Shown: positions 19,358 to 30,815, counted from the stretch's first letter. The stretch is 64,000 nucleotides of DNA from Achromobacter pestifer (GCF_013267355.1 NZ_CP053985.1:1054001-1118000); one strand, 5' to 3'. Notes: a model not told the origin generated them from the sequence alone. A program made the numbers and translations.

Positions 19358-19666
19358 TCAGCCCTTCAGGCGATCGAGTTCGTCAACGTTGATCGTGTTC
19401 AGGTTGCGGAACAGCAGCACCAGGATGGCCAGGCCGATCGCCGCTTCAGCAGCGGCCACGGTCAGGATGAAGAACACGAACACCTGGCCGGCGGTATCGC
19501 CGAACCAGCTGGAGAACGCCACGAAGTTCATGTTGACGGCCAGGAGCACCAGCTCGATGGACATCAGGAGAATGATCAGGTTGCGGCGGTTCAGGAAGAT
19601 GCCGAAGATCCCGATGGCGAACAGGATCGCCCCGAGGATCAGATAGTGGGCCAGCGTCAGCGTCAT
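19358..19666 (-). CDS. nuoK: NADH-quinone oxidoreductase subunit K
   Basis: A 102-residue subunit with three membrane helices, homologous to MrpC and ND4L. The conserved membrane glutamates lie in [13 protein letters not shown] and in [10 protein letters not shown]. It overlaps the nuoJ stop by four bases (ATGA) and precedes nuoL. Confidence 0.97.
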   Translation of the reverse strand: MTLTLAHYLILGAILFAIGIFGIFLNRRNLIILLMSIELVLLAVNMNFVAFSSWFGDTAGQVFVFFILTVAAAEAAIGLAILVLLFRNLNTINVDELDRLKG

Positions 19667-20313
19667 TTTTGTTCTCCTTGGGGCGCGGCGGCGGTCGGGG
19701 TGCCGTTGTGCGCCTGGGCGCGCTCGCTCTGCGCGGGCATGCTCACCAGACGGAAACGGTCCTTCGCACGCACGCGAACGGCAGCCACCGGGTCGTTGTA
19801 CTTCACGTCGCGGCGGCGGCGCAGGGTCAGCGCGATGGCGGCAACCATGCCCACCAGCAGCAGCGCGGCGCCCACTTCAATCGCGTAGATGTACTGGGTG
19901 TACATCGCTTCGCCCAGCGCGCGGGCGTTGTTGTAGTCGCCGGCGACCGGGGCTTGCGGGCCCGCGCCGTACCAGGTCGAACCCAGCACGAAGGCCATTT
20001 CCAGCACCATCACCAGGCCGATGACCAGGCCCAGCGGCAGGTAGGTCTTCATGCCTTGGCGCAAGGCATCCATGCGGATGTCCAGCATCATCACGACGAA
20101 GAGGAAGAGCACCATCACGGCGCCCACGTACACCAGCACCAGCAGCAGCGCGAGGAACTCGGCGCCCAGCAACATCCACAGCATGGCCGCGTTGACGAAC
20201 GCCAGGATCAGGTGCAAGACGGCGGTGACCGGGCTGCGTGCGGTGATCACGCGGAACGCCGCGATCACCAGCACGGCGGCCAGTATGTAAAACAGGACAG
20301 TGGTAAAAGTCAT
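19663..20313 (-). CDS. nuoJ: NADH-quinone oxidoreductase subunit J
   Basis: A 216-residue membrane subunit (ND6) with five helices. The conserved third-helix region reads [18 protein letters not shown]. The charged C-terminal tail after the fifth helix (about 165-216) is cytoplasmic and poorly conserved. It overlaps nuoK at its stop. Confidence 0.96.
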   Translation of the reverse strand: MTFTTVLFYILAAVLVIAAFRVITARSPVTAVLHLILAFVNAAMLWMLLGAEFLALLLVLVYVGAVMVLFLFVVMMLDIRMDALRQGMKTYLPLGLVIGLVMVLEMAFVLGSTWYGAGPQAPVAGDYNNARALGEAMYTQYIYAIEVGAALLLVGMVAAIALTLRRRRDVKYNDPVAAVRVRAKDRFRLVSMPAQSERAQAHNGTPTAAAPQGEQK

Positions 20314-20330
20314 GGATCAGGTCCTGGGCT

Positions 20331-20819
20331 TCAACGATAGGGAGCGTCTTCGGCCCGGCGGCGGGCGATGTCGGCTTCGTAGCGGTCGCCCACGGCGAGC
20401 AGCATGTCTTTGGTGAAATACAGGTCGCCGCGCTTTTCGCCGTGGTATTCGTGGATATGCGTTTCCACGATGGAGTCCACGGGGCAGCTTTCCTCACAGA
20501 AGCCGCAGAAAATGCACTTGGTCAGGTCGATGTCGTAGCGCGTGGTGCGGCGGGTGCCGTCGTCGCGCTGGTCCGACTCGATCGTGATCGCCAGCGCGGG
20601 GCACACGGCTTCGCACAGCTTGCACGCGATGCAGCGCTCTTCCCCGTTGGGGTAGCGGCGCAGCGCGTGCAGGCCGCGGAAACGCGGCGACGCAGGCGTC
20701 TTTTCCTGGGGGTAGCGCAAGGTCACCTTGCGCTTGAAGAAATACTTGCCCGTCAGGCGCATGCCCTTGAGCAATTCGGTCAGCATCAGACTGCCGAAGA
20801 AATCCTTGATCGCTTCCAT
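20331..20819 (-). CDS. nuoI: NADH-quinone oxidoreductase subunit I
   Basis: A 162-residue ferredoxin-like subunit (TYKY) that carries clusters N6a and N6b, which pass electrons to N2. Ligands are C63, C66, C69, C73 and C102, C105, C108, C112 in two CxxCxxCxxxCP motifs. It lies between nuoH and nuoJ, with AGGA before its start. Confidence 0.97.
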   Translation of the reverse strand: MEAIKDFFGSLMLTELLKGMRLTGKYFFKRKVTLRYPQEKTPASPRFRGLHALRRYPNGEERCIACKLCEAVCPALAITIESDQRDDGTRRTTRYDIDLTKCIFCGFCEESCPVDSIVETHIHEYHGEKRGDLYFTKDMLLAVGDRYEADIARRRAEDAPYR

Positions 20820-20840
20820 ATCCTGCCTCTGCCTGGCGGC

Positions 20841-21914
20841 TTAGCGCCAAATGTTCCAGGGCGTCTGCATCCAGATCGCCACCACGACCAGCCAAACGCC
20901 GGTCAGCGGGATGAAGATTTTCCAACCCAAGCGCATGATCTGGTCATAGCGGTAACGCGGGAACGACGCGCGGAACCACACGAACAACGAGACCACGAAA
21001 AACGTCTTGAGACCCAGCCAGATCCAACCGGGGATCCAGGTCAGCGGCGCGATGTCGATCGGAGAAGCCCAGCCGCCCAGGAACATGATCGAGGCCATGC
21101 AGGACAGCAGGATCATGTTGGCGTATTCGCCCAGGAAGAACAGCGCGAACGCCATGCCCGAGTATTCGACCATGTGGCCGGCCACGATTTCCGATTCGCC
21201 TTCGACCACGTCGAACGGGTGGCGGTTGGTTTCGGCCACGGCCGAGATCACGTAGATGACGAACAGCGGCAACAGCGGCAGCCAGTTCCAGGACATGAAC
21301 GTCAGGCCCTTGTCGGCGAACCAGCCGCGGTTCTGCACATGCACGATCTCGGACATGTTCAGGCTGCCGGACACCAGCAGCACCGTCACCAGCACGAAGC
21401 CGATGGCCAGCTCATACGACAGCATCTGCGCGGACGCGCGCAGCGCGCCCAGAAAGGCGTACTTGGAGTTGGAGGCCCAGCCCGCCACGATCACGCCGTA
21501 CACGCCGACCGACGTGATCGCCATGATGTACAGCAGGCCGGCGTTGACGTTGGCCAGGACCACGTCGGGACCGAACGGCACCACCGCCCAGGCGGCCAGG
21601 GCGGGCATCAGCGTGACCACGGGGGCCACGATGAACAGCACCTTGTTGGCCTGCGACGGAACCACCACTTCCTTGGTCAGCAGCTTGAACACGTCGGCGA
21701 ACGGCTGCAGCAGCCCCCTGAAACCGACGCGGTTCGGACCCAGGCGCACGTGCATGGCGCCGATCATCTTGCGTTCCCAGTACGTCAGGTAAGCCACGCA
21801 CAGAATGATGGGCACGGCGATGACCACAATCTTGATGAGGGTCCAGAGGACCATCCAGACCGTCGGGCCCAGCAGTGCCGTACCCTGGCTCTCAAGAACA
21901 TTAAGCCATTCCAT
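20841..21914 (-). CDS. nuoH: NADH-quinone oxidoreductase subunit H
   Basis: A 357-residue membrane subunit (ND1) with eight helices that joins the peripheral and membrane arms and helps form the quinone tunnel. The signatures [18 protein letters not shown] near residue 47 and the acidic loop [19 protein letters not shown] are present. Its ATG shares one base with the nuoG stop (TGATG). Confidence 0.97.
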   Translation of the reverse strand: MEWLNVLESQGTALLGPTVWMVLWTLIKIVVIAVPIILCVAYLTYWERKMIGAMHVRLGPNRVGFRGLLQPFADVFKLLTKEVVVPSQANKVLFIVAPVVTLMPALAAWAVVPFGPDVVLANVNAGLLYIMAITSVGVYGVIVAGWASNSKYAFLGALRASAQMLSYELAIGFVLVTVLLVSGSLNMSEIVHVQNRGWFADKGLTFMSWNWLPLLPLFVIYVISAVAETNRHPFDVVEGESEIVAGHMVEYSGMAFALFFLGEYANMILLSCMASIMFLGGWASPIDIAPLTWIPGWIWLGLKTFFVVSLFVWFRASFPRYRYDQIMRLGWKIFIPLTGVWLVVVAIWMQTPWNIWR

Positions 21915-24241
21915 CAGGCACGCTCCACGCTGATTTGACCGAATGCGCCACCCAGGGCCGCGGTGTTTTCAAAGGCTGCGGAGATGCGCACGGCGCGGTC
22001 GGCCACGGCATCGTCCTGCACGGTTTCGAGTTCGACGGCGCCCTGCCCGCTCGACACGCGCACCTTGACGCCGGCCGTCAGGCCCAGGCTGGTGAGCGTG
22101 CGGCCGTTCATGGCGGCAGCCGGCTTCTTGGAGGCCGGAGCCGCTTGCAGCGGTTCCGAACGGCGGACCATGGCGTCGGTGCGGTAGATCGGCACGTCGG
22201 CGACACGCTCCAGGCCGTTGGCGGCCTGGCCCAGGCCCAGCGGAGCCTTGATCTCGTTGGACAGGCGGCCTTCGATGCCGCCAGCCAGCGCGGCGTCGCG
22301 CACGGACTCGGAGGTCTCGTCGTCGAAGCCGGCAAGGTGCAGGACGTTGCCCAACACGCGCAGGACCTTCCAGCCCGGACGGGTCTGGCCGAACGGCGTG
22401 ACCGTGCCCTTGAAGCTCTGGGCCAGGCCTTGCGCGTTGACGTAGGTGCCCGAGGTTTCGGTGAACGGCGACACCGGCAGCATGACGTCGGCCCACTCGG
22501 CCGCGGCCGAACGGTAAGGCGTCAGGGCCACGGCGAACTGCGCGCCGCGCAGTGCGGCGATGGCCTGCTGGCCGTTGTCGGCATCCAGCAGCGGCTCGGC
22601 GTGCAGGACCACGTAGGCCTTCAGCGGCTCGGCCAGCATGGCGGCGGCGTTCTTGCCGCCCTTGCCCGGGATGGCGCCAGCCAGGTAACCGCCGACGGTG
22701 TTGCCGCCGGAGGTCAGGAAACCGAACTTGCCGCCGGCCAGTTCAGCCACGGCGCGGCCGTTGGCGGCCAGCGTCGAAGCCTGGGCGCTGGCCACGGCCA
22801 GGTTGCCCATCAGCACGGCGGTGTTGGCGCCGGAAGCCAGGCTGGCGGCGATGAGCTTGGCGTTTTCGCCGGGGACGACCGAGGCGAACTCGGCCGGCAC
22901 GGCCTGTTCCTTGGCCTGGGCCAGGGCGACGGCCACTTCGGCCAGCGCGCGCGCCAGCTCGGACGGCGCCACGGTGATACGGGCAGCCACGGGCATCAGG
23001 GGCTCGTCGGCAGCGCTGTCGACCATCAGGATCTGCGTGCCGCGCTTGGCGGCCTGGCGCAGGCGCTGCGCCATCAGCGGATGATCCTTGCGCAGGAACG
23101 AACCGACCACCAGGACGCGGTCCAGGTTGTCGAGCTCGGCGATGGGCATGCCCAGCCACGGCGCGCCGGTCAGCGCGGCGTCAAAGGCGGCATCCGTCTG
23201 GCGCAGGCGGAAATCGATGTTCTCGGAACCCAGCGCGCGGACCAGGCGGCCCAGCAGCGCGTATTCCTCGGTGGTGGCGTACTCGGACGCCAGGGCGCCG
23301 ATCTGGCCGGCGCCGAAGCTGTCGCGCACGCGGGACAAGCCCTGGGCCACGGCGGCAAGCGCGTCGCTCCAGGAAGCTTCCTGCCACTTGCCGTCGGTGC
23401 CCTTGATCATCGGAGCCGACAGGCGGTCTTCGCTGTTCAGGCCTTCGTACGAGAAACGGTCGCGGTCGCTGATCCAGCATTCGTTGACGGCTTCGTCTTC
23501 GAACGGCACCACGCGCATGACGCGGTCGCCCTTGACCTGGACCACCAGGTTGGCGCCCAGGCTGTCGTGCGGGCTGACCGAACGGCGGCGAGCCAGTTCC
23601 CAGGTGCGTGCGCTGTAGCGGAAGGGCTTGGAGGTCAGCGCGCCCACCGGACAGATGTCGATCATGTTGCCCGACAGTTCGGACTCGATCGAACGGCCGA
23701 CGAAGGTCGTGATCTCGGAGTGTTCGCCACGGCCCAGCATGCCCAGTTCCATGACGCCGGCGATTTCCTGGCCGAAGCGCACGCAGCGGGTGCAGTGGAT
23801 GCAGCGGCTCATTTCCTCGGCGGAAACCAGCGGACCCAGGTCCTTGTGGAACACCACGCGCTTTTCTTCCTGGTAACGCGAGGAAGAGCCGCCGTAGCCC
23901 ACGGCCAGGTCCTGCAGCTGGCATTCGCCGCCCTGATCGCAGATCGGGCAGTCGAGCGGGTGATTGATGAGCAAGAATTCCATCACCGACTTCTGAGCGG
24001 CGATAGCCTTCTCGGAGCAGGTGTGGACGACCATGCCGTTGGTCACGGGCGTGGCGCAGGCGGGCAGTGCCTTGGGCGCTTTTTCCACTTCAACCAGGCA
24101 CATGCGGCAGTTGGCCGCGATGGACAGTTTCTTGTGGTAGCAGAAATGCGGCACGTAAAGCCCGACTTTCTGGGCGGCATGCATGACCATGCTGCCTTCG
24201 GGCACTTCGACCTTGTTGCCGTCGACGGTTAGTTCAACCAT
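21914..24241 (-). CDS. nuoG: NADH-quinone oxidoreductase subunit G
   Basis: A 775-residue peripheral-arm subunit. N1b ligands are C34, C45, C48 and C62. N5 uses H94, C98, C101 and C107. N4 uses C147, C150, C153 and C197. The molybdopterin-oxidoreductase-like domain follows, but the extra CxxCxxxC group that binds N7 in E. coli NuoG is absent, as in mitochondrial-type subunits. AGGA precedes the start. Confidence 0.97.
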   Translation of the reverse strand: MVELTVDGNKVEVPEGSMVMHAAQKVGLYVPHFCYHKKLSIAANCRMCLVEVEKAPKALPACATPVTNGMVVHTCSEKAIAAQKSVMEFLLINHPLDCPICDQGGECQLQDLAVGYGGSSSRYQEEKRVVFHKDLGPLVSAEEMSRCIHCTRCVRFGQEIAGVMELGMLGRGEHSEITTFVGRSIESELSGNMIDICPVGALTSKPFRYSARTWELARRRSVSPHDSLGANLVVQVKGDRVMRVVPFEDEAVNECWISDRDRFSYEGLNSEDRLSAPMIKGTDGKWQEASWSDALAAVAQGLSRVRDSFGAGQIGALASEYATTEEYALLGRLVRALGSENIDFRLRQTDAAFDAALTGAPWLGMPIAELDNLDRVLVVGSFLRKDHPLMAQRLRQAAKRGTQILMVDSAADEPLMPVAARITVAPSELARALAEVAVALAQAKEQAVPAEFASVVPGENAKLIAASLASGANTAVLMGNLAVASAQASTLAANGRAVAELAGGKFGFLTSGGNTVGGYLAGAIPGKGGKNAAAMLAEPLKAYVVLHAEPLLDADNGQQAIAALRGAQFAVALTPYRSAAAEWADVMLPVSPFTETSGTYVNAQGLAQSFKGTVTPFGQTRPGWKVLRVLGNVLHLAGFDDETSESVRDAALAGGIEGRLSNEIKAPLGLGQAANGLERVADVPIYRTDAMVRRSEPLQAAPASKKPAAAMNGRTLTSLGLTAGVKVRVSSGQGAVELETVQDDAVADRAVRISAAFENTAALGGAFGQISVERA

Positions 24242-24256
24242 TGCTGTTCCTGAGAC

Positions 24257-25624
24257 CTACAGATATTGCGGGACCACACAAGACTTATGCTCGATGTGGT
24301 GCGCGAATTCGTCGCGAAAATGCTTGAGGAAGCCACGGACGGGCATGGCGGCGGCGTCACCCAGGGCGCAGATGGTGCGACCCATGATGTTGCCCGCCAC
24401 GTTGTCCAGCAAGTCCAGATCTTCCGGACGGCCGTGACCGTTTTCGATGCGGTGCACCATGCGGTAGAGCCAGCCGGTGCCTTCGCGGCACGGCGTGCAC
24501 TGGCCGCAGCTTTCCTCGAAATAGAAGTACGACAGGCGCAAGAGCGACTTCACCATGCAGCGCGTTTCGTCCATGACGATCACGGCGCCCGAGCCCAGCA
24601 TCGAGCCGGCCTTGGCGATGGAGTCATAGTCCATCGTGCATTCCATGATGATGTCGGCCGGCAGCACCGGGGCGCTCGAGCCGCCGGGGATCACGGCCTT
24701 GAGCTTCCTGCCACCGCGCATGCCGCCCGCCAGCTCCAGCAGGGTCGAGAACGGGGTGCCCATCGGGATCTCGTAGTTGCCGGGGCGTTCGACGTCGCCG
24801 GTGATCGAGAACAGCTTGGTGCCGCCGTTGTTCGGCTTGCCGACTTCCAGGTAGGCCTGGCCGCTGTTGCGGATGATCCAGGGCACCGCCGCGAACGTTT
24901 CGGTGTTGTTGATCGTGGTGGGCTTGCCGTACAGGCCGAAGCTGGCCGGGAACGGCGGCTTGAAGCGCGGTTGCCCCTTCTTGCCTTCCAGCGATTCCAG
25001 CAGCGCGGTTTCTTCGCCGCAGATATAGGCGCCATAGCCGTGGAACGCGTGCAGCTGGAAGCTGTAGTCCGAACCCAGGATCTTGTCGCCCAGGAAGCCG
25101 GCGGCGCGCGCCTCTTCCAGCGCTTCCTCGAAGCGCTCGTAGACTTCGAAGATTTCGCCGTGGATGTAGTTGTAGCCGACGCTGATGCCCATGGCGTAGG
25201 CCGCGATGGCCATGCCTTCAATCACGATGTGCGGATTGAAGCGCAGGATGTCGCGGTCCTTGAACGTGCCGGGCTCGCCTTCGTCGGAGTTGCAGACCAG
25301 GTACTTCTGGCCCGGGAAGGCGCGCGGCATGAAGCTCCACTTCAGGCCGGTCGGGAAGCCCGCGCCGCCGCGGCCGCGCAGGCCGGAGGCCTTGACCTCG
25401 GCGATCACGTCTTCCGGCTTCATGCCGGTGGTCAGGATCTTCTTCAGGGCTTCGTAGCCGCCGCGCTTGACGTATTCGGCCAGGCGCCAGTTGGCGCCGT
25501 CGACGTCGGCCATGATCTGCGGCTGGATGTGCCGGCCGTGCAGGCACATCGAATTGGAAACGTCGTTCAGCGGGTTGGGGTCCAGCCCCTGCGCGAACTG
25601 TTTGTACAGGTCGGGCGCGTTCAT
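24257..25624 (-). CDS. nuoF: NADH-quinone oxidoreductase subunit F
   Basis: A 455-residue NADH- and FMN-binding subunit. The glycine-rich [11 protein letters not shown] loop and [13 protein letters not shown] bind the nucleotide and flavin. C373, C376 and C379 (SCGQCTPC) plus a later Cys hold cluster N3. The ATG at 25624 overlaps the nuoE stop (ATGA). An upstream in-frame extension would be Arg/Gly-rich and run through nuoE, so it is rejected. Confidence 0.97.
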   Translation of the reverse strand: MNAPDLYKQFAQGLDPNPLNDVSNSMCLHGRHIQPQIMADVDGANWRLAEYVKRGGYEALKKILTTGMKPEDVIAEVKASGLRGRGGAGFPTGLKWSFMPRAFPGQKYLVCNSDEGEPGTFKDRDILRFNPHIVIEGMAIAAYAMGISVGYNYIHGEIFEVYERFEEALEEARAAGFLGDKILGSDYSFQLHAFHGYGAYICGEETALLESLEGKKGQPRFKPPFPASFGLYGKPTTINNTETFAAVPWIIRNSGQAYLEVGKPNNGGTKLFSITGDVERPGNYEIPMGTPFSTLLELAGGMRGGRKLKAVIPGGSSAPVLPADIIMECTMDYDSIAKAGSMLGSGAVIVMDETRCMVKSLLRLSYFYFEESCGQCTPCREGTGWLYRMVHRIENGHGRPEDLDLLDNVAGNIMGRTICALGDAAAMPVRGFLKHFRDEFAHHIEHKSCVVPQYL

Positions 25625-26115
25625 GCCGACTCTCCTTGCACCTTGAGGGCCGCGACCAGCGCGTCCAGCTTCTCTTCGGTCATGCGCACGCACATATGCT
25701 TGTTGTTCACGATCAGCACGGGCGAGTCACCGCAAGCGCCCATGCACTCGCCTTCCACCAGGGTGAACTGGCCGTCGGGAGTGGTGCCGCGGTAATCGAC
25801 GCCCAGCTTGCGCTTGAGGTAGTCGCCAGCGCGTTCGCCATCGCGCAAGGCACAGGGCAGGTTCGTGCAGACGGCGATCTTGTTCTTGCCGACGGGCTTG
25901 ACGTCGAACATGTTGTAGAAGGTGGCGACTTCCTGGACCGCGATGGGCGGAACGCCAATGTAGTTGGCCACATCTTCAATGATTTCGGTAGCCAACCAGC
26001 CCTTCTCTTCTTGCGCGATGGCAAGCGAGGCCATGATGGCGGACTGCCGCTGGTCGGCCGGGAACTTCGCGAGTTCTCGGTCGATTTTCTGGTAGGCCTG
26101 TTCGGAAAGCAGCAT
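25621..26115 (-). CDS. nuoE: NADH-quinone oxidoreductase subunit E
   Basis: A 164-residue thioredoxin-like [2Fe-2S] subunit (N1a). The ligands are C83 and C88 (CTNLPC) and C124 and C128 (GECMGAC). It pairs with NuoF in the NADH-oxidising module and overlaps it by four bases. Confidence 0.97.
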   Translation of the reverse strand: MLLSEQAYQKIDRELAKFPADQRQSAIMASLAIAQEEKGWLATEIIEDVANYIGVPPIAVQEVATFYNMFDVKPVGKNKIAVCTNLPCALRDGERAGDYLKRKLGVDYRGTTPDGQFTLVEGECMGACGDSPVLIVNNKHMCVRMTEEKLDALVAALKVQGESA

Positions 26116-26162
26116 AGTTTGAATCCGGGTTATGCGGGCGTGCTCGTGACTGTCTGGGCGGA

Positions 26163-27419
26163 TCAGCGATCGATTTCGCCGAAAACGATGTCCTGCGTGC
26201 CAATGATGGTGACGGCGTCGGCGATCATGTGACCGCGCGACATTTCATCCAGCGATTGCAGGTGGACAAAGCCGGGGGCCCGAATCTTCAGGCGGTAAGG
26301 CTTGTTGGCGCCATCGGACACCATATAGATGCCGAATTCGCCCTTGGGGTGTTCCACCGAGGCGTAAGCTTCACCGGGAGGCACGTGGAAACCTTCAGTG
26401 AAGAGCTTGAAGTGATGGATCAGCTCTTCCATGTTGGTCTTCATGGCGGTGCGCTTGGGCGGGGCGATCTTGTGGTTCTCGATCATGACCGGGCCCGGGT
26501 TGTTGCGCAGCCATTCCACGCACTGGCGGATGATGCGGTTGCTTTCACGCATTTCGGCGATACGGACCAGGTAGCGGTCATAGCAGTCGCCGTTGACACC
26601 CACGGGGATGTCGAAATCGAGCAGATCGTAGACTTCGTAGGGCTGCATCTTGCGCAGGTCCCAGGCCACGCCCGAACCACGCAACATCGGGCCGGTGAAG
26701 CCCAGCGCCTTGGCGCGGTCAGGGTCGACCACGCCGATGCCCACCAGACGCTGCTTCCAGATGCGGTTGTCGGTCAGCAGAGTTTCGTACTCGTCGACGC
26801 AAGCCGGGAAGCGGTTGGTGAAGTCTTCGATGAAATCCAGCAGCGAGCCCGAACGCGCGTCGTTCATGACGCGCATTTCCTTGTCGCCGCGGTACTTGCT
26901 GGTGTCGCCGTATTGCGGCATCGAGTCCGGCAGGTCGCGGTAGACGCCGCCCGGACGATAGTAGGCCGCATGCATGCGCGCGCCCGAGACCGCTTCGTAG
27001 CAGTCCATCAGGTCTTCGCGTTCACGGAAGGCGTACAGGAACACCGCCATGGCGCCCACGTCCAGCGCGTGCGAACCCAGCGACATCAGGTGGTTCAGCA
27101 GACGGGTGATCTCGTCGAACATCACGCGGATGTACTGCGCGCGCAGCGGGGCTTCGACGCCCAGCAGCTTCTCGATGGCCATGACGTAGGCGTGCTCGTT
27201 GCACATCATGGACACGTAGTCCAGGCGGTCCATGTAGGGCAGCGCCTGGATGTAGGTCTTGTGTTCGGCCAGTTTTTCAGTGGCGCGGTGCAGCAGGCCG
27301 ATGTGCGGGTCGGCGCGCTGGATCACTTCGCCGTCGAGCTCGAGCACCAGGCGCAGCACGCCGTGCGCGGCCGGGTGCTGGGGGCCGAAGTTGAGCGTGT
27401 AGTTCTTGATTTCTGCCAT
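26163..27419 (-). CDS. nuoD: NADH-quinone oxidoreductase subunit D
   Basis: A 418-residue 49-kDa-type subunit that forms the quinone site with NuoB. The N-terminal [20 protein letters not shown] loop and the quinone-site His region are present, and the C-terminus ends in the usual GEIDR. It is separate from nuoC (three bases apart), unlike the NuoCD fusion of enterobacteria. Confidence 0.97.
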   Translation of the reverse strand: MAEIKNYTLNFGPQHPAAHGVLRLVLELDGEVIQRADPHIGLLHRATEKLAEHKTYIQALPYMDRLDYVSMMCNEHAYVMAIEKLLGVEAPLRAQYIRVMFDEITRLLNHLMSLGSHALDVGAMAVFLYAFREREDLMDCYEAVSGARMHAAYYRPGGVYRDLPDSMPQYGDTSKYRGDKEMRVMNDARSGSLLDFIEDFTNRFPACVDEYETLLTDNRIWKQRLVGIGVVDPDRAKALGFTGPMLRGSGVAWDLRKMQPYEVYDLLDFDIPVGVNGDCYDRYLVRIAEMRESNRIIRQCVEWLRNNPGPVMIENHKIAPPKRTAMKTNMEELIHHFKLFTEGFHVPPGEAYASVEHPKGEFGIYMVSDGANKPYRLKIRAPGFVHLQSLDEMSRGHMIADAVTIIGTQDIVFGEIDR

Positions 27420-27422
27420 GAT

Positions 27423-28049
27423 TTAACGCCCCAAGCCGTAGGAGTCTTCGCGGACCACGCGCGGGGTGATCTCGCGCGGATCAATCGTGACCGGCTGGTA
27501 AATGACGCGCCGCTGTTCCGGGTCGTAGCGCATTTCGACAGTGCCGGACAGCGGGAAGTCCTTGCGGAAGGGATGGCCGATGAAGCCATAGTCGGTGAGA
27601 ATGCGGCGCAGGTCCGGATGGCCTTCGAAGACGATGCCGTACAGGTCGAAGGCTTCGCGTTCGAACCAGCCCACTGCCGGCCAGCATTCCATCAGCGACG
27701 CGACGATGGGGAACTCGTCGTCCTCGGCCCAGGTGCGCACGCGCAGGCGCCAGTTGTTCTCGATCGAGAGCAGGTGCACGACCACGGCGAAACGCGCGCG
27801 GTGGATCCTGGCGGTCGTTTCCTCGGGCAGTTGGCGCGTGCCGTTGCCCCAGGTCAGGTAGTCGACGCCGCAGAGGTCGATACAGGTTTCAAAGCGCAGG
27901 CCGGCTTCGGTGCGCAGCTTGTTGCAGACGGAGAACCACTGCTGCGCGGGCACTTCGAGCGTCAGCTCGCCCAACGCCTCGGTCAGCGCGATATCCGCGC
28001 CGAGGGTGGTCTGCAAATTGTTTTTCAGGGTTTCGAGCCTGGTCATCAT
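27423..28049 (-). CDS. nuoC: NADH-quinone oxidoreductase subunit C
   Basis: A 208-residue 30-kDa-type subunit of the peripheral arm without cofactors. The signature [21 protein letters not shown] lies at about residues 131-152, with GHPFRKDFP following. It starts at either of two adjacent ATGs (28049 or 28046). Confidence 0.96.
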   Translation of the reverse strand: MMTRLETLKNNLQTTLGADIALTEALGELTLEVPAQQWFSVCNKLRTEAGLRFETCIDLCGVDYLTWGNGTRQLPEETTARIHRARFAVVVHLLSIENNWRLRVRTWAEDDEFPIVASLMECWPAVGWFEREAFDLYGIVFEGHPDLRRILTDYGFIGHPFRKDFPLSGTVEMRYDPEQRRVIYQPVTIDPREITPRVVREDSYGLGR

Positions 28050-28124
28050 CTTGTACGCTTAGGTGAACCGATACGCTGGTTTCGCGGGGCCGGCGGCAGG
28101 AATTGCCGCCCGGCGCGGCGAAGC

Positions 28125-28601
28125 TCAGCGCGCAATCGTGTTGGTCAGACGGATCTTGTTCTGCATTTGCAGCAAGCCGTAGACCAGCGCCTCGGCCGTG
28201 GGCGGGCAGCCCGGCACGTAAACGTCTACCGGTACGATGCGATCGCAGCCACGGACCACCGAATACGAGTAGTGGTAGTAACCGCCACCGTTGGCACAGG
28301 AGCCCATGGAAACCACCCAACGCGGCTCGGGCATCTGGTCATAGACCTTGCGCAGCGCCGGCGCCATCTTGTTGCACAGCGTGCCGGCCACGATCATCAG
28401 ATCGGACTGACGCGGGCTGGGCCGGAAGATGATGCCGAATTGGTCCAGGTCGTAGCGGGCCGCGCCCGCGTGCATCATTTCAACCGCGCAACAGGCCAGA
28501 CCGAAGGTCATGGGCCACATGGAACCGGTTTTCGCCCAATTAAGGAACTTGTCGGCGCTGGTTGTGATGAACCCTTGCTTGAGAATGCCGTCTATAGCCA
28601 T
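28125..28601 (-). CDS. nuoB: NADH-quinone oxidoreductase subunit B
   Basis: A 158-residue PSST-type subunit that carries the terminal cluster N2. The ligands are the adjacent C37 and C38 ([10 protein letters not shown]), then C102 (GSCANGGG) and C132 (VPGCPPT). It lies 39 bases behind nuoA. Confidence 0.97.
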   Translation of the reverse strand: MAIDGILKQGFITTSADKFLNWAKTGSMWPMTFGLACCAVEMMHAGAARYDLDQFGIIFRPSPRQSDLMIVAGTLCNKMAPALRKVYDQMPEPRWVVSMGSCANGGGYYHYSYSVVRGCDRIVPVDVYVPGCPPTAEALVYGLLQMQNKIRLTNTIAR

Positions 28602-28640
28602 ATTCGTCTCTGATAGCGTGCTGTGGAAAAACCCGGCGGG

Positions 28641-29000
28641 TTATTCCCAGTCCAGCGCGCCCTTTTTCCATTCGTAGATGAAGCCGACCGTCAGCACGGC
28701 CAGGAATACCATGACCGTCCAGAAACCGACGAGACCGACAGTGCCCTGGGCGATGGCCCACGGGAACAGGAACGCGATTTCCAGGTCGAAAAGAATGAAC
28801 AGGATCGCCACAAGGTAGTAGCGCACGTCAAACTTCATGCGGGCGTCTTCGAAGGCCTCGAAACCGCATTCGTACGGCGAGAGCTTCTCGGCGTAAGGAC
28901 GCCGCGGACCAAGGAGGGAGCCGGCCGTTAGAAGCGCGAACCCGATAAGGGTGGCCACTACGATAAACAGCAGGACGGGAAAATACTGTTGCAGGTTCAT
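28641..29000 (-). CDS. nuoA: NADH-quinone oxidoreductase subunit A
   Basis: A 119-residue three-helix subunit (ND3) and the first gene of the operon. The conserved loop [10 protein letters not shown] with its cysteine and the acidic helix [12 protein letters not shown] are present. The operon reads nuoA to nuoN in the standard order on the minus strand. Confidence 0.97.
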   Translation of the reverse strand: MNLQQYFPVLLFIVVATLIGFALLTAGSLLGPRRPYAEKLSPYECGFEAFEDARMKFDVRYYLVAILFILFDLEIAFLFPWAIAQGTVGLVGFWTVMVFLAVLTVGFIYEWKKGALDWE

Positions 29001-29031
29001 TCAGGCGTCCGTCAAATGCGCAAACCTTAGG

Positions 29032-29037
29032 ATTGTA
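29032..29037 (-). promoter_or_regulatory. Candidate -10 box of the nuo operon
   Basis: TACAAT on the minus strand lies about 30 bases before the nuoA start. No good -35 hexamer is seen 16-18 bases upstream. I see no other promoter-like sequence nearer to nuoA. Confidence 0.4.
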
Positions 29038-29198
29038 GCATTCGCGCGGTTACTTCTGGCTGAACTCTGTAGCTCGAACAGCAGGTGAAAGACAGCATTC
29101 CTCAAATGGAACAATGGCTGTTTTCAGCACCGGTGCGCAAGCATACAGCAGCCTGCCGAAGCACGCACAAACCCACGCAAAAACACAGGCGCGTAAAC

Positions 29199-29224
29199 AA
29201 AAAAACCACCCCGAAGGGTGGTTT
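29199..29224 (-). terminator. Intrinsic terminator of the porin gene
   Basis: On the minus strand the stem AAACCACCC with GGGTGGTTT (29203-29211 and 29216-29224) has a TTCG loop closed by C-G, the very stable UUCG tetraloop in RNA. It is followed by a run of T (complement of A 29199-29205). Confidence 0.9.
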
Positions 29225-29228
29225 CATA

Positions 29229-29250
29229 CGAACGGGCCGAAGCCCGTTCG
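29229..29250 (-). repeat. Second UUCG hairpin after the porin
   Basis: A perfect 9-bp stem (29229-29237 with 29242-29250) again has a TTCG loop closed by C-G on the minus strand. It sits four bases before the terminator hairpin and has no T run of its own. It may act as a 3' stabiliser of the abundant porin message. Confidence 0.7.
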
Positions 29251-29290
29251 CGCACTTTAAATCCAGGCAGGACTTGCGCCCTGCTTTGGA

Positions 29291-30400
29291 TTAGAAGCGG
29301 TGACGGATGCCGACGCCGACGGCGGTCGACTTGACGTCTTCCACGAAGGCGTAGTTCTTGGCGTACGAACCGTAAGCGTACAGGTTGGTGCGCTTGGACA
29401 GGTCGTAGGTGTAGCCCAGCGAGAAGACGTTCATCGTCTCAGCACCGTTGATACGGTCGTTGCTGGGGTCAACCATTTGCCACGAACCGAACAGCTTGCT
29501 TGCGCCGCCGATCGGGGCGGACAGGCCGACCATGTACGAGTTGGCCTTGAAGCCGTCAGCAAAGATGTTGGTGCCGATGCTCAGGGAGCCCGAGCCGGTG
29601 TTCACGCCTTGGCCAGCGAACCAGCCGTCGGTCGTGCGAGCGTAGGCCAAGGCCAGCTTCACGACTTCGAAGTCGTACGAACCGCCGATGGCGTACATAC
29701 GCGGGGTCGCGTCGGTCAGAGCGGTCGGCAGCTTGTTCGAAGCATTCAGCTGGTCATACGTCAGAGCGACGTTCAGCGGGCCGTTGACGTAGCGCAGACC
29801 GGTCGTGATGGCGCGGGTGTTGTCGGCGGTGCGGAAGCCCGATTGCGTCGTGTTCTGGTCGTCAGCGTTGAACGAGTAGCCAATGCCGAACTGGAAGCCG
29901 CTGAACGACGGGGTCTGATACATGACCATGTTGTCGTAGCGTTGCGTGTTGGCAGCGCTCATCGAAACGCCGATGTTGGCTTGACCGAAGCCAGCGCCGA
30001 ACGGATCGATCGAGCCGAAGTACTTCGACGCGATGTTGGTTTGGCGACCGAAGTCCAGTTGGCCCCAGCTGTCGCTGGCCAGACCGATGGTGGCTTGACG
30101 ACCGAACAGGCGGCCGTTTTGAGCCGACTTGCCATTGCCCGAATCAAAGCCCGATTCCAGTTGGAAAACAGCGCGCAGGCCGTCACCCAGGTCTTCCGAA
30201 CCACGCAGACCCCAGCGCGAACCGTTCTGGACGCCGTTGATCATGCCGAAACGGCTGCCGTTGATGGCATCAGGACCACCGCTGATCTTGTTGTAGCCGA
30301 TACCCGTGTCGATGATACCGTACAGGGTGACAGACGTTTCTGCCTGGGCGACACCGGCAAAACCGGCGAGCAGGGCGGCAGCGAGCAGAGTCTTTTTCAT
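29291..30400 (-). CDS. General trimeric porin (Gram-negative porin family)
   Basis: A 369-residue outer-membrane protein with a 20-residue signal peptide (MKKTLLAAALLAGFAG, AQA cut). The mature protein starts ETSVTLYGIIDTG and ends GIRHRF, with the terminal Phe needed for barrel insertion. The pattern matches the 16-strand porins of Bordetella, Neisseria and Comamonas. GGAG lies ten bases before the ATG. Loop 3 and ion selectivity cannot be judged here. Confidence 0.93.
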   Translation of the reverse strand: MKKTLLAAALLAGFAGVAQAETSVTLYGIIDTGIGYNKISGGPDAINGSRFGMINGVQNGSRWGLRGSEDLGDGLRAVFQLESGFDSGNGKSAQNGRLFGRQATIGLASDSWGQLDFGRQTNIASKYFGSIDPFGAGFGQANIGVSMSAANTQRYDNMVMYQTPSFSGFQFGIGYSFNADDQNTTQSGFRTADNTRAITTGLRYVNGPLNVALTYDQLNASNKLPTALTDATPRMYAIGGSYDFEVVKLALAYARTTDGWFAGQGVNTGSGSLSIGTNIFADGFKANSYMVGLSAPIGGASKLFGSWQMVDPSNDRINGAETMNVFSLGYTYDLSKRTNLYAYGSYAKNYAFVEDVKSTAVGVGIRHRF

Positions 30401-30815
30401 TTAAGAAATCTCCGTTGATTTGAGTGACAAGAGCAGCAATCCAGCAAACCAGCCTGCCGCCCCCCTAACTCCGCGAAGGGAAGTTGACGCTATTGCATCA
30501 AAAATCAGGGGGGCTGGCTATGGTCGGCGCCAGAAAAGTGCAGGTTTACGACAGCCTTGTTGGGATATTGCAACATCGCAGCGCAGCCTGGGCGACCACA
30601 CTAGGGCTTACCCTTGGTTTTTGGGCCAAGCACCTATCCATGCGACTTTCAGCCCTGCCCCTAATTAGCCGGACGATCTGGATACCATCCCCGACACCCA
30701 ATGGAAGGCGCCTTCCGGCGCCGTCTGAGCCTGGCGCCAACCTTCGACGCGCCGCCGGGATCCCATTTTCGCCATAAGGACCGCGCAGCAGGAATGGCGC
30801 CTTTCGTCCACTATC
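30401..30815. other. Long porin upstream region
   Basis: About 415 bases with no convincing gene. The minus strand has AT-rich patches with the repeated string TGCAATA (near 30500 and 30565), which may mark regulator contacts or promoter elements of the porin. GGCGCC is repeated around TTCC near 30710-30727 and could fold as a hairpin. Short plus-strand open frames here lack a ribosome binding site and normal codon use. Confidence 0.4.

Noticed and set aside
29085..29294. 69-codon plus-strand frame between nuoA and the porin
   Set aside because: It runs through both terminator hairpins of the porin and has no homology-like features.
30420..30777. Short plus-strand frames of 82 and 97 codons between the porin and the TetR gene
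   Set aside because: No ribosome binding site, no motif, and they cross the porin leader and a hairpin.
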